NCBI GenBank assembly: GCA_900540855.1
Contig: UQHK01000007.1
Span: 32,607-96,606, forward strand
Length of the DNA stretch: 64,000 nt
Reading direction: 5' to 3'
DNA from: an uncultured Collinsella sp.
GTDB lineage: Bacteria > Actinomycetota > Coriobacteriia > Coriobacteriales > Coriobacteriaceae
Made by a program: the position numbers and the translations under genes. This document shows positions 24,976 through 34,114 of the stretch, in pieces. Every line of letters begins with the position of its first letter. Within the stretch, counting starts at the first letter, position 1. The notes under the pieces are model-generated. The model saw only the letters and a program-made list of their open reading frames with translations. It did no database searches and was not told the DNA's origin.

Positions 24976-27003
24976 ATGGAACAAAAGGCAAAGGAAGTAG
25001 CCTCGCACGCTGCGATTCCTGTGAGCATCTCGGCGATGCTCGTCACGCTGGGCGTGGTGTATGGCGATATCGGCACCAGCCCCATGTATGTAACCAAGGC
25101 GCTCGTTGCCGGCAACGGCGGCATCGGAAGCGTCACGCAGGAGTTCGCGCTCGGCGCGCTCTCCCTTGTCGTGTGGACGGTCACGCTGCTGACGACCGTC
25201 AAGTACGTGCTGATCTCGCTGCGCGCCGACAACCACGGCGAGGGCGGCATCTTTGCCCTGTACAGCCTGGTCAAGCGCTGCGGCAAGTGGCTCATCATCC
25301 CCGCCATGCTGGGCGGCGCGGCGCTCCTCGCCGACGGCATCCTGACGCCTGCCGTTACCGTCACCACGGCCATCGAGGGCCTGCGCACCATCCCGGCGGT
25401 CCATGCCGTGCTCGGTGACGACCAGGGTCGTGTCGTCGCCATCACGCTTGCCATCATCATCGCGCTCTTCTTGGTGCAGCGCATCGGCACGGCCAAGATC
25501 GGTCACGCCTTCGGCCCCATCATGACGCTGTGGTTTTTGTTCCTGGGCGGCACGGGCCTGTTCTTTGTCTGCCAGTATCCCGCGGTGCTGCTGTGCCTCA
25601 ACCCGTTGCGTGGCATCGCTTTTCTGCTGAGCCCCAACAACCATGCGGGCATCATGATTTTGGGCAGCTGCTTCCTCGCTACCACCGGTGCCGAGGCGCT
25701 CTATTCCGACATGGGCCATGTGGGCCGCGGCAACATCTATGCCACCTGGCCGTTCGTTAAGTGCTGCCTGCTGCTGTCCTACATGGGCCAGGGCGCGTGG
25801 CTTATCAACAACGCCGGCAACCCGGAGCTCATGGGTATCGCCGACCTCAACCCCTTCTACCAGATGCTCGCCCCGGGTCTGCGCCCCTTTGCCGTCGGCC
25901 TTTCCACCGTCGCGGCCATCATCGCCTCGCAGGCGCTCATCACCGGCGCATTCTCGCTGGTGTCCGAGGCCAGCCGCCTGGACCTCATGCCGCATATGCA
26001 GGTCTTCTATCCTGCCGAGACCAAGGGCCAGCTCTACATCCCCATGGTCAACAACGTCATGCTCGTGGGCTGCGTCGTCGTGGTGCTGCTGTTCCAGAAC
26101 TCGGCGCACATGGAGGCCGCGTACGGCCTGGCCATTACCCTGACCATGATGTGCACGACAATGCTGCTCTTCTTCTATCTGCACGTGGAGCGCAATCTCA
26201 AGGTCGCGCCGTGGATCTTTGCCGCCTTCTTCCTTTTGCTCGAGGGCTTCTTCTTTGTGAGCTCGCTCACCAAGTTCTTCCACGGTGGCTACTTCACCAT
26301 CCTTATGGCTGCACTCATCATGGGCATCATGGTGTGCTGGTACAACGGTACGGCGGTCGAGCAACGCCAGTTTACGCTGCTGCCGCTGCGCAGCTATCTG
26401 CCGCAGCTCAAACGCCTGCGCGACGACGATCGCTACGAGCTCATGAGCGACAACATCGTGTACCTGACCAAGGACACCAACACCGACTATATCGACCGCG
26501 ATATCGTCTACTCGATTTTGGATAAGCACCCCAAGCGCGCTCGTGCCTGGTGGTTCGTGAATGTCGAGACCATGGAGGAGCCGCATACCTTTGCCTACTC
26601 GGTCGAGACGTTCGGCACCGACTACGTGTTCCGCGTGCATCTGTATCTGGGCTACAAGATCAACCAGCGCGTCAATGCTTACCTGCGCCAGGTTGTTCAG
26701 GATCTGGCTGCCAGCGGCGAGCTGCCGGCGCAGACGCATGACTACTCGGTCTACAAGGACCCGGGCAACATCGGTACGTTTAAGTTCGTCATGATCCGCA
26801 AGCTGCTGGCGCCCGAAAGCGACGTGGAGCCCAGCGAGCGTACGGCCATCACGCTCAAGTACATCATCCGCCGTGCTGCCGGCACCCCCGCGCGCTGGTA
26901 CGGCCTGGAGAACTCCAACGTGAGCTTTGAGTACGTGCCGCTGTTCACCAAGTTTAAGGCCGTGAGCAAGATGCAGCGCCTGGCTCCCGACGAGCGCCCG
27001 TAG
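24976..27003 (+). CDS. kup: KUP family potassium transporter
   Basis: 675-residue KUP/HAK/KT potassium-proton symporter of the cytoplasmic membrane. The family signature is at the first membrane helix (GVVYGDIGTSPMYV); about twelve helices extend to residue 455, with DGILTPAVTVTTAIEG and LGSCFLATTGAEALYSDMGH motifs. The rest is a cytoplasmic C-terminal domain. Length is normal. ATG at 24976 follows GGAGGAAACCGGCTT. It is followed by a tiny membrane protein gene (61 bp later), a terminator, and a KdpD/KdpE-like pair, so the whole block looks like a potassium uptake and sensing module. Confidence 0.95.
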   Translation: MEQKAKEVASHAAIPVSISAMLVTLGVVYGDIGTSPMYVTKALVAGNGGIGSVTQEFALGALSLVVWTVTLLTTVKYVLISLRADNHGEGGIFALYSLVKRCGKWLIIPAMLGGAALLADGILTPAVTVTTAIEGLRTIPAVHAVLGDDQGRVVAITLAIIIALFLVQRIGTAKIGHAFGPIMTLWFLFLGGTGLFFVCQYPAVLLCLNPLRGIAFLLSPNNHAGIMILGSCFLATTGAEALYSDMGHVGRGNIYATWPFVKCCLLLSYMGQGAWLINNAGNPELMGIADLNPFYQMLAPGLRPFAVGLSTVAAIIASQALITGAFSLVSEASRLDLMPHMQVFYPAETKGQLYIPMVNNVMLVGCVVVVLLFQNSAHMEAAYGLAITLTMMCTTMLLFFYLHVERNLKVAPWIFAAFFLLLEGFFFVSSLTKFFHGGYFTILMAALIMGIMVCWYNGTAVEQRQFTLLPLRSYLPQLKRLRDDDRYELMSDNIVYLTKDTNTDYIDRDIVYSILDKHPKRARAWWFVNVETMEEPHTFAYSVETFGTDYVFRVHLYLGYKINQRVNAYLRQVVQDLAASGELPAQTHDYSVYKDPGNIGTFKFVMIRKLLAPESDVEPSERTAITLKYIIRRAAGTPARWYGLENSNVSFEYVPLFTKFKAVSKMQRLAPDERP

Positions 27004-27064
27004 GCGCCGACAGGTTGCATGGAGTTGGATTTCGATGGACAAGATTGAGACCGGGGAGGCAAGC

Positions 27065-27259
27065 ATGGATGCAAAGATGCTTGATGGCCGCGAGGCGGTT
27101 GCCGAGATGGTGCGTGAGGCGCGCGCCGATGCTGCCGAAGATCGGTTTTTGACGAACCGTGCCAACATGGACATGGCCGATCGCGTAATTTCGATTGTGG
27201 CACTGGTATTTGGAGCGGCGTGCGTTTGCGCCCTGCTCGCGCACGTTCTGTTTGTCTAA
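27065..27259 (+). CDS. Small single-pass membrane protein downstream of kup
   Basis: 64 residues, no family recognised. A charged N-terminal helix (MLDGREAVAEMVREARADA) precedes one membrane segment at about residues 42-62 (ADRVISIVALVFGAACVCAL). ATG at 27065 is chosen because it follows CCGGGGAGGCAAGC, a strong ribosome binding site; an in-frame ATG at 27035 has none. It sits between kup and a terminator, so it is likely co-transcribed with kup. By position it could be an accessory peptide of the transporter, as KdpF is for KdpABC, but that is inference only. Confidence 0.6.
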   Translation: MDAKMLDGREAVAEMVREARADAAEDRFLTNRANMDMADRVISIVALVFGAACVCALLAHVLFV

Positions 27260-27306
27260 CGATCGCAGGTTGCAAAGGCTATACACTTGGAACCACCACG
27301 AGGGAG

Positions 27307-27343
27307 AACCACCACAAAGGTGTCTCCTTTGTGGTGGTTTTTG
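27307..27343 (+). terminator. Terminator after kup operon
   Basis: AACCACCACAAAGG (27307-27320) pairs perfectly with CCTTTGTGGTGGTT (27326-27339) and runs into TTTGTTTTTG. Confidence 0.93.
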
Positions 27344-27368
27344 TTTTTGAGAGAGGGGCGGGGCGCTG

Positions 27369-28994
27369 ATGGACGTCCGTGCGGACGGCGATATTGCCGA
27401 GAACTTTTGGTGGCGGCGTACAACGCTGGCGCGTCGCAGCCCCCTGTATGACGCCTGCGTATCGGCGGGGCTGCTGGTCGCGGCGACGATTGTGGGCGCG
27501 CTGCTCGACCGCCCCGGTCTTGCGCCGAGTATCATGATCGTTTATGTGTTTGCCGTGCAGCTGTGCGCCTTTTTCACCTGGAGCCGCCTGTATTGCTTGC
27601 TGAGCTCGGCTGCCGCCGTGGCGCTCTACAACTTCTTGTTTGTCGACCCGCGCTGCTCGCTGTCGTTTATCGACCGCGTCTATCCCGGCATGTTCTTCAT
27701 TATGTTTGCGGTCTCGCTCGTATCGAGCTCGATCGCACTGGCCCTGCGCCGCGCCTTGGCACAGGCTGCCGCTAGCGACCGCCGCACGCATATGGTGCTT
27801 GAGACCAACCGCATGCTGCAGCGGTGCGCCGATCAGCAGCAGATTGTCCATGCTATGGCAACGCAACTGGCGCGTCTTTCGGACTGTTCGGTCGTGTGGT
27901 ATAGCGCCGATGCCGACGACGATGACCTGCTGCCGCGCACGACGTACACGGCCGTGGGCGATGCCGCGCCGGTGCACCAGTTGGCGCCCCAGATGCCGGC
28001 GCGGCTCTCGGCATCCGCCTATGTGGGAACGCCACTCGATGCCACCTATGGCGCTTCGGCGTTCTACGGCATATACCTGACCGTGCGCTCGGGTGACACC
28101 ATGGTGCGCGCGGGCGATCCCGCCTCGGTGGTGGGGGTGCTCGCCATTGTCGCCGAGCCCGATGCGCTGACGCCCGAGGAACGGACGCTTGCCGATGCCA
28201 TCGTGAGCGAAGGCGAGCTGGCGCTCGATCGCGCCCGCGCCATGGAGGCCCGCGAGGAAGCGGCGGTGCTCGCTAAAAACGAGCAGCTGCGCGCCAACTT
28301 GCTGCGCTCCATCTCGCACGATTTGCGCACGCCGCTTACCAGCATTTCGGGCAATGCCGACGTGCTGCTCGATCAGGGCTCGACCGGCACCGCGGTGCTC
28401 GATGCCCAGACGCGCCGCGGCCTGCTTCTATCCATTCGCTCGGATGCGCTGTGGCTCAACGCCACCGTCGAGAATCTGCTCGCCATCACCAAGCTCGAGG
28501 GTGGCGGTATGCGTCTGTCGACCACGCTCGAGCTCATGGACGATATTGTCGAGGAGGCACTGCGCCACGTAAATCCGGCCGTGCGCGAGCACGACCTTAA
28601 GGTGGTGGCGTGCGATGAGCCGGCGCTCGTTAACGTCGATGCACGCCTGATGGTGCAGCTGGTGGTTAATCTGGTGAACAACGCCATCACCTATACGCCC
28701 GCGGGCTCGCATATCATGATTTCGATTAGCGTCGACGATGGACGCGTGGCGTGCTCGGTGGCCGATGATGGTCCGGGCATCGCACCCGAGGATCGCGAGC
28801 GGATCTTCGAGTCGTTCTATACCGCCAACCATGGTCTGGCCGACAGCCACCGCAGCGTTGGCCTGGGTCTTTCGCTCTGCCGTTCCATTGCGTTGGCACA
28901 TGGCGGTAGCATAGAGGTTGCCGCGGCGGACCCGCACGGCTCGGTCTTTACGATTGAGCTTCCCGCCGCCGATGTTTCGTTTGATAAGGAGTAG
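27369..28994 (+). CDS. KdpD-like sensor histidine kinase lacking the N-terminal KdpD domain
   Basis: 541-residue membrane histidine kinase. Four closely spaced membrane helices (residues 30-127) match the KdpD DUF4118 region, then a GAF-like domain (about 150-290), the His-box with the phosphorylated His317 (SISHDLRTPLTS), N-box NLVNNA (434-439) and G boxes ADDGPGI (465-471) and VGLGLSL. Full KdpD is about 900 residues; the cytosolic KdpD/UspA sensor part is missing entirely, so signals such as c-di-AMP or K+ sensed there cannot be used. ATG at 27369 follows GAGAGGGGCGGGGCG. The response regulator starts 4 bp after its stop. No kdpABC genes are in view; kup is upstream. Confidence 0.85.
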   Translation: MDVRADGDIAENFWWRRTTLARRSPLYDACVSAGLLVAATIVGALLDRPGLAPSIMIVYVFAVQLCAFFTWSRLYCLLSSAAAVALYNFLFVDPRCSLSFIDRVYPGMFFIMFAVSLVSSSIALALRRALAQAAASDRRTHMVLETNRMLQRCADQQQIVHAMATQLARLSDCSVVWYSADADDDDLLPRTTYTAVGDAAPVHQLAPQMPARLSASAYVGTPLDATYGASAFYGIYLTVRSGDTMVRAGDPASVVGVLAIVAEPDALTPEERTLADAIVSEGELALDRARAMEAREEAAVLAKNEQLRANLLRSISHDLRTPLTSISGNADVLLDQGSTGTAVLDAQTRRGLLLSIRSDALWLNATVENLLAITKLEGGGMRLSTTLELMDDIVEEALRHVNPAVREHDLKVVACDEPALVNVDARLMVQLVVNLVNNAITYTPAGSHIMISISVDDGRVACSVADDGPGIAPEDRERIFESFYTANHGLADSHRSVGLGLSLCRSIALAHGGSIEVAAADPHGSVFTIELPAADVSFDKE

Positions 28995-28998
28995 CGCT

Positions 28999-29712
28999 GT
29001 GCCGAACTCTGCCGTAAAACCGCTCATCTTAGTCGTTGAGGACGACCCCGCCGTTCGCAATCTTATTGTTGCCGCGCTCGAGGCGCACGGCTTGCGCCAT
29101 ATGGCCGTGGAGACCGCCCATGCCGCCATCGCCGCCGCCTCATCGCAGGCGCCGAGCATTGTGCTGCTCGATCTGGGCCTGCCCGATATGGACGGCGTCA
29201 AGGTGGTGGAGTCGGTGCGCGCATGGTCGGGCATGCCGATCATCGTGGTTTCGGCGCGCAGCGAGGACGCGGACAAGATCCGAGCGCTCGATGCCGGCGC
29301 CGATGACTACCTGACTAAGCCGTTTTCGGTCGAGGAGCTGCTCGCGCGCATTCGCACCACGCTCAGGCGCCTTTCGTATGCGCAGGCGGGCGGTGTTGTC
29401 TCCGAGGGCTCGTTCGATACCGGCGAGTTGCATATCGATTTTGATGCCGGCATCGCCACGATGGATGGCGAGGAACTGCATCTGACGCCGATCGAGTACA
29501 AGCTCTTGTGCCTGCTGGCACACAACGCCGACAAGGTGCTGACGCACCAGTTTATCCTGCACGAGATTTGGGGCACGGCGACCAAGAGTGACCTGGCGAG
29601 CCTGCGTGTCTTTATGGGTACGCTGCGCAAGAAGATCGAGTCCGACCCCGCGCACCCGCGCTATATCCAGACGCACGTGGGCATTGGCTACCGGCTGGTC
29701 ACCCAAGGCTAG
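28999..29712 (+). CDS. KdpE-like response regulator
   Basis: 237-residue OmpR/PhoB-class response regulator. Receiver domain residues 8-120 with acidic pocket EDD (14-16), phospho-acceptor Asp58 (VLLDLGLPDMDG) and Lys107 (YLTKPFS); C-terminal winged helix from about 135 (LHLTPIEYKLLCLLAHN ... SLRVFMGTLRKKIE ... YIQTHVGIGYRLV). The overall sequence is closest in style to KdpE, the activator of potassium ATPase genes. GTG at 28999 follows AAGGAGTAGCGCT and lies 4 bp after the kinase gene, so the pair is translationally coupled. Its likely target here is the kup unit, by proximity. Confidence 0.9.
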   Translation: MPNSAVKPLILVVEDDPAVRNLIVAALEAHGLRHMAVETAHAAIAAASSQAPSIVLLDLGLPDMDGVKVVESVRAWSGMPIIVVSARSEDADKIRALDAGADDYLTKPFSVEELLARIRTTLRRLSYAQAGGVVSEGSFDTGELHIDFDAGIATMDGEELHLTPIEYKLLCLLAHNADKVLTHQFILHEIWGTATKSDLASLRVFMGTLRKKIESDPAHPRYIQTHVGIGYRLVTQG

Positions 29713-29736
29713 ATCGCCAACCGCCATCCCAATATG

Positions 29737-29804
29737 AGTTGCGGTGAAATACGGTCTAAATTTGCCTAATTCCAGGCAAAACAGTCCGTATTCCACCGCA
29801 ACTT
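29737..29804. repeat. 68-70-bp hairpin element, copy 2
   Basis: Same ends as 15515-15584 (AGTTGCGGTGAAATACGG and CAGTCCGTATTCCACCGCAA). It fills the 94-bp gap between the convergent response regulator and rlmKL genes and has an inner hairpin TTTGCCT...AGGCAAA. Confidence 0.85.
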
Positions 29805-29806
29805 TG

Positions 29807-32374
29807 TTATTTGCCCTTGGGCTTGCTGGCGTAGAACTTCTTCTTTTTGGGCTTGCCGGCGGGGAAGGGCTTGCCGGCAAAGTTGGACTTGCCGTTGCCG
29901 GCCTGCGCGTGCGCGGGTGCTGCCGCACGTGTCTTGCGGGCCTCGGGGTTGCGCAGTTCCTCGACGCGCTCGGCAATTTCCTCGGCGCTAAAGCCGACCT
30001 CGGCCATGGCGTCCTCGATGGGCAGGCGGCGCACGATGTAGCAGTGGTGCACTTTCTGGTTGCGCGCGAAGTCCTCGGGGATGGTCTGCGCCGTAATGTC
30101 CTCCAGCACCACGCCCGCGCGGGCGAGCTTGCGCGTTTCGGGGCGGAAGCCGCGCAGGTTGCAGCTAAAGATGGCATGGCCGCCCTGCGCGAGCAGGCGC
30201 GATACGCCGGCCAAAAGCTCAACATGGTCGCGCTGGACATCCCAGGTGCGACGGCCCATCTTGGACGAGTTCGAAAACGTGGGCGGGTCGACAAAGATCA
30301 GGTCCCAGCGGTTGCGCGTCTGGCGCTGGTCGCGAATCCAGGCGAGCACGTCGTCGCGCACAAAATGATGCTGAGGCCCCACAAAGCCGTTCTGGCGCAT
30401 GTTGCGCTCGGCCCAGTCCAGGTAGGTGTTGGAAAGGTCGACCGTCACGGTCTCCTCGACGCCGCCATCGGCCGCGTAGCAGGTGGCGGTGCCGGTGTAG
30501 GCGAACAGGTTGAGGAAGCGGCGCGCCTGCTTGGCGTGCTCGCGCACCAGGTTGCGGGTGACGCGGTGGTCCAAGAAGATGCCGACGTCCAGGTAGTCGT
30601 CAAAGTTGACGGCAAAGGTGAGGCCGCCCTCTTCGATGAGCGGCAGGCGACGACGCGCGATATTGCCGCGCTCGCCCGAGCCGCCCTTGCCGGCGCCCTG
30701 CTTGCCGTACTGCGAGCCGCCGCGCGAACGCATGCGGGCCTTGGCGTGCACATGCTCGGCGGGAACATCTAGGATGCGCGGCGCGATGGCCAGAATGTCG
30801 AGCATACGGGCCTGGGCCAGTGCGGGGTCGATGGTCTTGGGCGCGGCGTATTCGGCGATGACGAGCCAGCGGCCCGGCGTCTGCGGGCAACCCTCGTACA
30901 GGTCGATAGCGGCGGAGTAGTCGGGCAGGTCGGCATCGTAGACGCGGTAGCAGCTCACGCCCTCGCGCCTGGCCCACTTGCGGCGCAGACGGGCATTCTT
31001 GCGCAGGCGGTTGGCGAACTGCTCGGACTCGGGGATGAGCACGGGCAGCGGCTTGCCGTCGCCCAGGTCGAGCATGGCGGCAGGCTCGGGCATGGCGGAA
31101 GCGGCGGCTTCATCGTTGACTTCGTTGGCATCCGCAGCCTCGGCCTCGGCATCCGCACTGGTCGCAGCCTCAAACGCTGCGGCGGCGTGGTCGAGCGAAG
31201 GCCAGACTTCGATGGTCGCCTCTTCGTTGTTGGGCATGACGGCGATCGAGCGCTCGGGCTCGGTGTGGAGCGCGCGGGCCAGCAATCCGTCGCGGGTGAG
31301 CGCGGCGACCGGCGCCGCGGCAAGCTCGGGCGCGCGGCGCAACTCGCCGATGAGCGTCATGGTGTCATGCATGAGCGAAAGCGGTGTCTCGGTCGTATCC
31401 GCGACCACGGCGGCGCCGGCGACAGCGCCCGCGTGGTCCAGTACGGTGGCGGACTTGGTGGCGCAAAAATCGACAAAGCGCTTGTAGCCGGCACATTTAA
31501 CCATGCGCTCAGCGGTCTTGCGGGCGGCGGGGTCAACATCCACGGCCACGATGCGCGCCTGGCGCTCGCGCGCTGCCGCCTCGCGCTCGCGCGCCTCGGC
31601 AAGCAGCTGCTCCCACAGGGCGGCATCGTGCAGCTGCCAGCCCTCAAAGCCCCAGCGCTCGCGTGTGGCGCCCGGGGCGCGGTCGGTCAGAATGTTCACG
31701 GCCTCCAGCAGCAGACCGCCGCCGGCGCACGAGGCATCGATCAGCGTGGGAAGGGCTTCGTTCTCGTAATCGTCGGCCGTCAGCTCGCGCTCGCATAGTG
31801 CGGTCCAGCCGACCTGCGCCAGCACCAGGGCGGCGTAGTCGGGGCGCAACACGTGTGCGCCCTCGCCGGCACGAGTCGCAGCGGGCGGCAGGCGTTTGAA
31901 CAGCGGGTCGCCCGAAAGGTCCAGGCTTATGCTCGCGCGGCGCTGACGCAGCGAAAGCAGTAGGTGAACATCGGGGTCGGCGGCATCGACGTCGGCGCGA
32001 CGGCCCGTGGTCTCGGCCAGACGGTCGCACAGCGCGTCCTTGGCGCGCAGGGCCGAGAAGCGCGCGTTGCGCAGCTGCTCGGTCACGCCGCGGGCGGTGA
32101 TGGCGATGGTGGCGCCGGGGCGGACGATGCTTTCCCAGGCGATGTCGTAAACGCCGTCGTACAACTCATCGGCATCCTGCGCCTCAAAGCGCCCAAGCAC
32201 TACAAACACGCGGCTGGCCAGGCGCGACCACAGACAGGCGCGGTAGCCCTCTTCGAGCTCGCCCTCAAACGTAGCGCGGCCCTTCAGGCGGCGGACATGC
32301 GAAAGCCCGAGGCGTTTAAGCTCATCGGCGAGTGCGGACTCAAAGCCCTCGGGGCAGCTTGCGTAAAATTCCAT
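29807..32374 (-). CDS. rlmKL: RlmKL-like 23S rRNA methyltransferase with decayed RlmL half
   Basis: 855-residue bifunctional-type enzyme. N-terminal THUMP and RlmL region (1-350), then RlmK (about 440-800). RlmK, which makes m7G2069, looks intact: FANRLRKNARLRRKWARREG, CYRVYDADLPDYSAAID, FLNLFAYTGTATCYAA and VDPPTFSNS are present. RlmL, which makes m2G2445, looks decayed: the SAM loop normally DPMCGSGT reads DASCAGGG (213-220), and the catalytic NPPY motif is replaced around residues 325-330 by ADTTET. A basic Lys/Gly-rich tail (KPKKKKFYASKPKGK) ends the protein. ATG at 32374 follows AGAGAGGTCACCC. Single gene, divergent from the HAD phosphatase. Confidence 0.85.
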   Translation of the reverse strand: MEFYASCPEGFESALADELKRLGLSHVRRLKGRATFEGELEEGYRACLWSRLASRVFVVLGRFEAQDADELYDGVYDIAWESIVRPGATIAITARGVTEQLRNARFSALRAKDALCDRLAETTGRRADVDAADPDVHLLLSLRQRRASISLDLSGDPLFKRLPPAATRAGEGAHVLRPDYAALVLAQVGWTALCERELTADDYENEALPTLIDASCAGGGLLLEAVNILTDRAPGATRERWGFEGWQLHDAALWEQLLAEAREREAAARERQARIVAVDVDPAARKTAERMVKCAGYKRFVDFCATKSATVLDHAGAVAGAAVVADTTETPLSLMHDTMTLIGELRRAPELAAAPVAALTRDGLLARALHTEPERSIAVMPNNEEATIEVWPSLDHAAAAFEAATSADAEAEAADANEVNDEAAASAMPEPAAMLDLGDGKPLPVLIPESEQFANRLRKNARLRRKWARREGVSCYRVYDADLPDYSAAIDLYEGCPQTPGRWLVIAEYAAPKTIDPALAQARMLDILAIAPRILDVPAEHVHAKARMRSRGGSQYGKQGAGKGGSGERGNIARRRLPLIEEGGLTFAVNFDDYLDVGIFLDHRVTRNLVREHAKQARRFLNLFAYTGTATCYAADGGVEETVTVDLSNTYLDWAERNMRQNGFVGPQHHFVRDDVLAWIRDQRQTRNRWDLIFVDPPTFSNSSKMGRRTWDVQRDHVELLAGVSRLLAQGGHAIFSCNLRGFRPETRKLARAGVVLEDITAQTIPEDFARNQKVHHCYIVRRLPIEDAMAEVGFSAEEIAERVEELRNPEARKTRAAAPAHAQAGNGKSNFAGKPFPAGKPKKKKFYASKPKGK

Positions 32375-32449
32375 GGGTGACCTCTCTGGTTGCGTCGCTC
32401 CATTATATGATGGATGCTTCGTTTGCCCTTATCCTCGAAAGGAACCCAT

Positions 32450-33277
32450 ATGATTGATGCGTGCCCCGAATCCGCTGTGCTCTTTTTTGACGTGGACGGC
32501 ACGCTAACGTCGTTCGATCCCGACGATATGACCGATAAGGACTTCAATGCAATCCATCCGTCGAAGGCCGTTGTCGATGCATTTGGTCGCCTGCGCAATG
32601 CGGGTCACCGGGCATTTATCTGCACGGGCCGCCCCCTGTGGCTGGTTGCCGATGGTCTGCGTGCCCTGAATCCGGCGGGCATCGTTGCCATGGCGGGCGC
32701 CACGCTCGAGGTCGAGGGCCGCATGGTGCATGAGGACTGCTTTGATGAGGACATTGTTGAGGAGCTCGCGCGTCGCATTACTGTGGCGGGCGGCGAGGCG
32801 TTGTTCGAGACGAACGGTGCCACCTATTCACTTGAGCCAGTTGGTGTCGAACAGTCATTTCTGCTAGGCGCCGGCGTGGTGCATGACGTTGATCAGATGC
32901 GCGTCGACGGCCGTCTGCGCGTAGGCAAGGTGTGCATTAACGCGAGCGACCTGGCTCGCGTGGCCAACGACGATGGCTTTATCGAGCGCGAGTTTGAGCT
33001 GTGCAACACCGGTGGTCAGAATCGCGAGCTGAGCCCCAAGGGCATTGACAAAGGTGTGGGCGTGGCGCGGGCGCTGGAGTATCTGGGTCGCGCGGGAAAT
33101 GCGCGCACCTTTGGCTTTGGCGATTCGGGCAACGACCTGGGCATGCTCGCTGCGGTCGAGACAGCTGTCGCCATGGGCAACGCCATGCCCGAGGTCAAGG
33201 CGGTCGCCGACTACGTGACCGACGATGTCGCACACGACGGTACCGTCACAGCGATGCAGCATTTTGGGTTGATTTAA
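32450..33277 (+). CDS. HAD superfamily (Cof-type) phosphatase
   Basis: 275-residue Cof-type HAD phosphatase, cytosolic. Motif I is FFDVDGTLTSF with nucleophile Asp14 and acid/base Asp16; motif II ICTGRP; the C2 cap lies between about 85 and 185; motif IV is FGFGDSGNDLGML and the preceding Lys in SPKGIDKG is motif III. Such enzymes dephosphorylate sugar phosphates, PLP or flavin nucleotides; which one cannot be told. ATG at 32450 follows GAAAGGAACCC. The gene is monocistronic, ending at a strong hairpin shared with the convergent DeoR gene. Confidence 0.88.
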   Translation: MIDACPESAVLFFDVDGTLTSFDPDDMTDKDFNAIHPSKAVVDAFGRLRNAGHRAFICTGRPLWLVADGLRALNPAGIVAMAGATLEVEGRMVHEDCFDEDIVEELARRITVAGGEALFETNGATYSLEPVGVEQSFLLGAGVVHDVDQMRVDGRLRVGKVCINASDLARVANDDGFIEREFELCNTGGQNRELSPKGIDKGVGVARALEYLGRAGNARTFGFGDSGNDLGMLAAVETAVAMGNAMPEVKAVADYVTDDVAHDGTVTAMQHFGLI

Positions 33278-33278
33278 T

Positions 33279-33319
33279 AAATGGCCGGGTCGCCCGCAGT
33301 GGGGGCGACCCGGCCATTT
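33279..33319. terminator. Bidirectional terminator
   Basis: AAATGGCCGGGTCGCC pairs with GGCGACCCGGCCATTT between the convergent HAD and deoR-type genes. Confidence 0.85.
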
Positions 33320-33322
33320 GAG

Positions 33323-34114
33323 CTATTTTGCAATATAGAGCTTGGGATGACTGTGACTGCCCTCGATCGCCGCCGTCATGATGCCCTCGTCGTCTCCATC
33401 AACGATGATGCCGTCGAGGTCATCGATCTGCGCGGACTGATAAAAACTGGTCTTGTTGAACTTTCCCTGGTCAACCATCATGTAGCCCTGGTTTGAGTTG
33501 GTAAGGTACATATGCTTGATCATGGCCGAGAAGTCGTGTTCGACGGTAAAACCGTGGCCGGGGTGGAATCCGTCGGCACTGACAAACGCCTTGTCGGCAT
33601 GTAGTTTGCTCATGCAGTCGAGCGTTAGTGCGCCCGCGAGATAGAGGTGCCCCTTGCGCACGGAGCCGCCCAGCAGCACTACCGAAGCATTGGGAAGATT
33701 GAAGCTGGCGTAGTTCGCGATTGCAAGATCGCCGGTGATAATGGTGATCTCACGCTTGTCCATGAGGGCCTTAGCGAAGTAAAAGCCTGTGGTGCCGATA
33801 TCAATTACCAGAACATCGCCATCATCAACAAGAGTTGCTGCGGTTGCGGCGATGGCCTCCTTGGCCTCGACTTGGACATTGATGCGCTCCTCGGGATACG
33901 AGATTGCGTTGGAGCGAGAAAGCGATACCGCTCCGCCGCGTACGCGACGCAGCTTGCCTTCGGATTCCAGCGAGATGAGGTCGTGTCGTGCGGTGACTTC
34001 CGAAACCGAAAAACGGCGAACGATGTCGGATACCGAGATATTTGGCTTTTCGGCCAGCCAATTCATGATAAATCGCTGACGCTCGGCCGGTGAAAGGTCT
34101 GAAGTAGATGCCAT
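33323..34114 (-). CDS. DeoR family transcriptional regulator
   Basis: 263-residue sugar-operon repressor. N-terminal DeoR helix-turn-helix (residues 8-57: AERQRFIMNWLAEKPNISVS, VSEVTARHDLISLESEGKLRRVRGGAV) and C-terminal DeoR sensor domain of the phosphosugar-isomerase fold (VIDIGTTGFYFAKALMD, IITGDLAIANY, LLGGSVRKGHLYLAG, DKAFVSADGFHPGHGFT). The effector is usually a phosphorylated sugar. ATG at 34114 follows AAAGGAGCGGCAT; the longer start at 34261 is rejected. It is divergent from the transaldolase-PTS operon and almost certainly its regulator. Confidence 0.9.
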   Translation of the reverse strand: MASTSDLSPAERQRFIMNWLAEKPNISVSDIVRRFSVSEVTARHDLISLESEGKLRRVRGGAVSLSRSNAISYPEERINVQVEAKEAIAATAATLVDDGDVLVIDIGTTGFYFAKALMDKREITIITGDLAIANYASFNLPNASVVLLGGSVRKGHLYLAGALTLDCMSKLHADKAFVSADGFHPGHGFTVEHDFSAMIKHMYLTNSNQGYMMVDQGKFNKTSFYQSAQIDDLDGIIVDGDDEGIMTAAIEGSHSHPKLYIAK

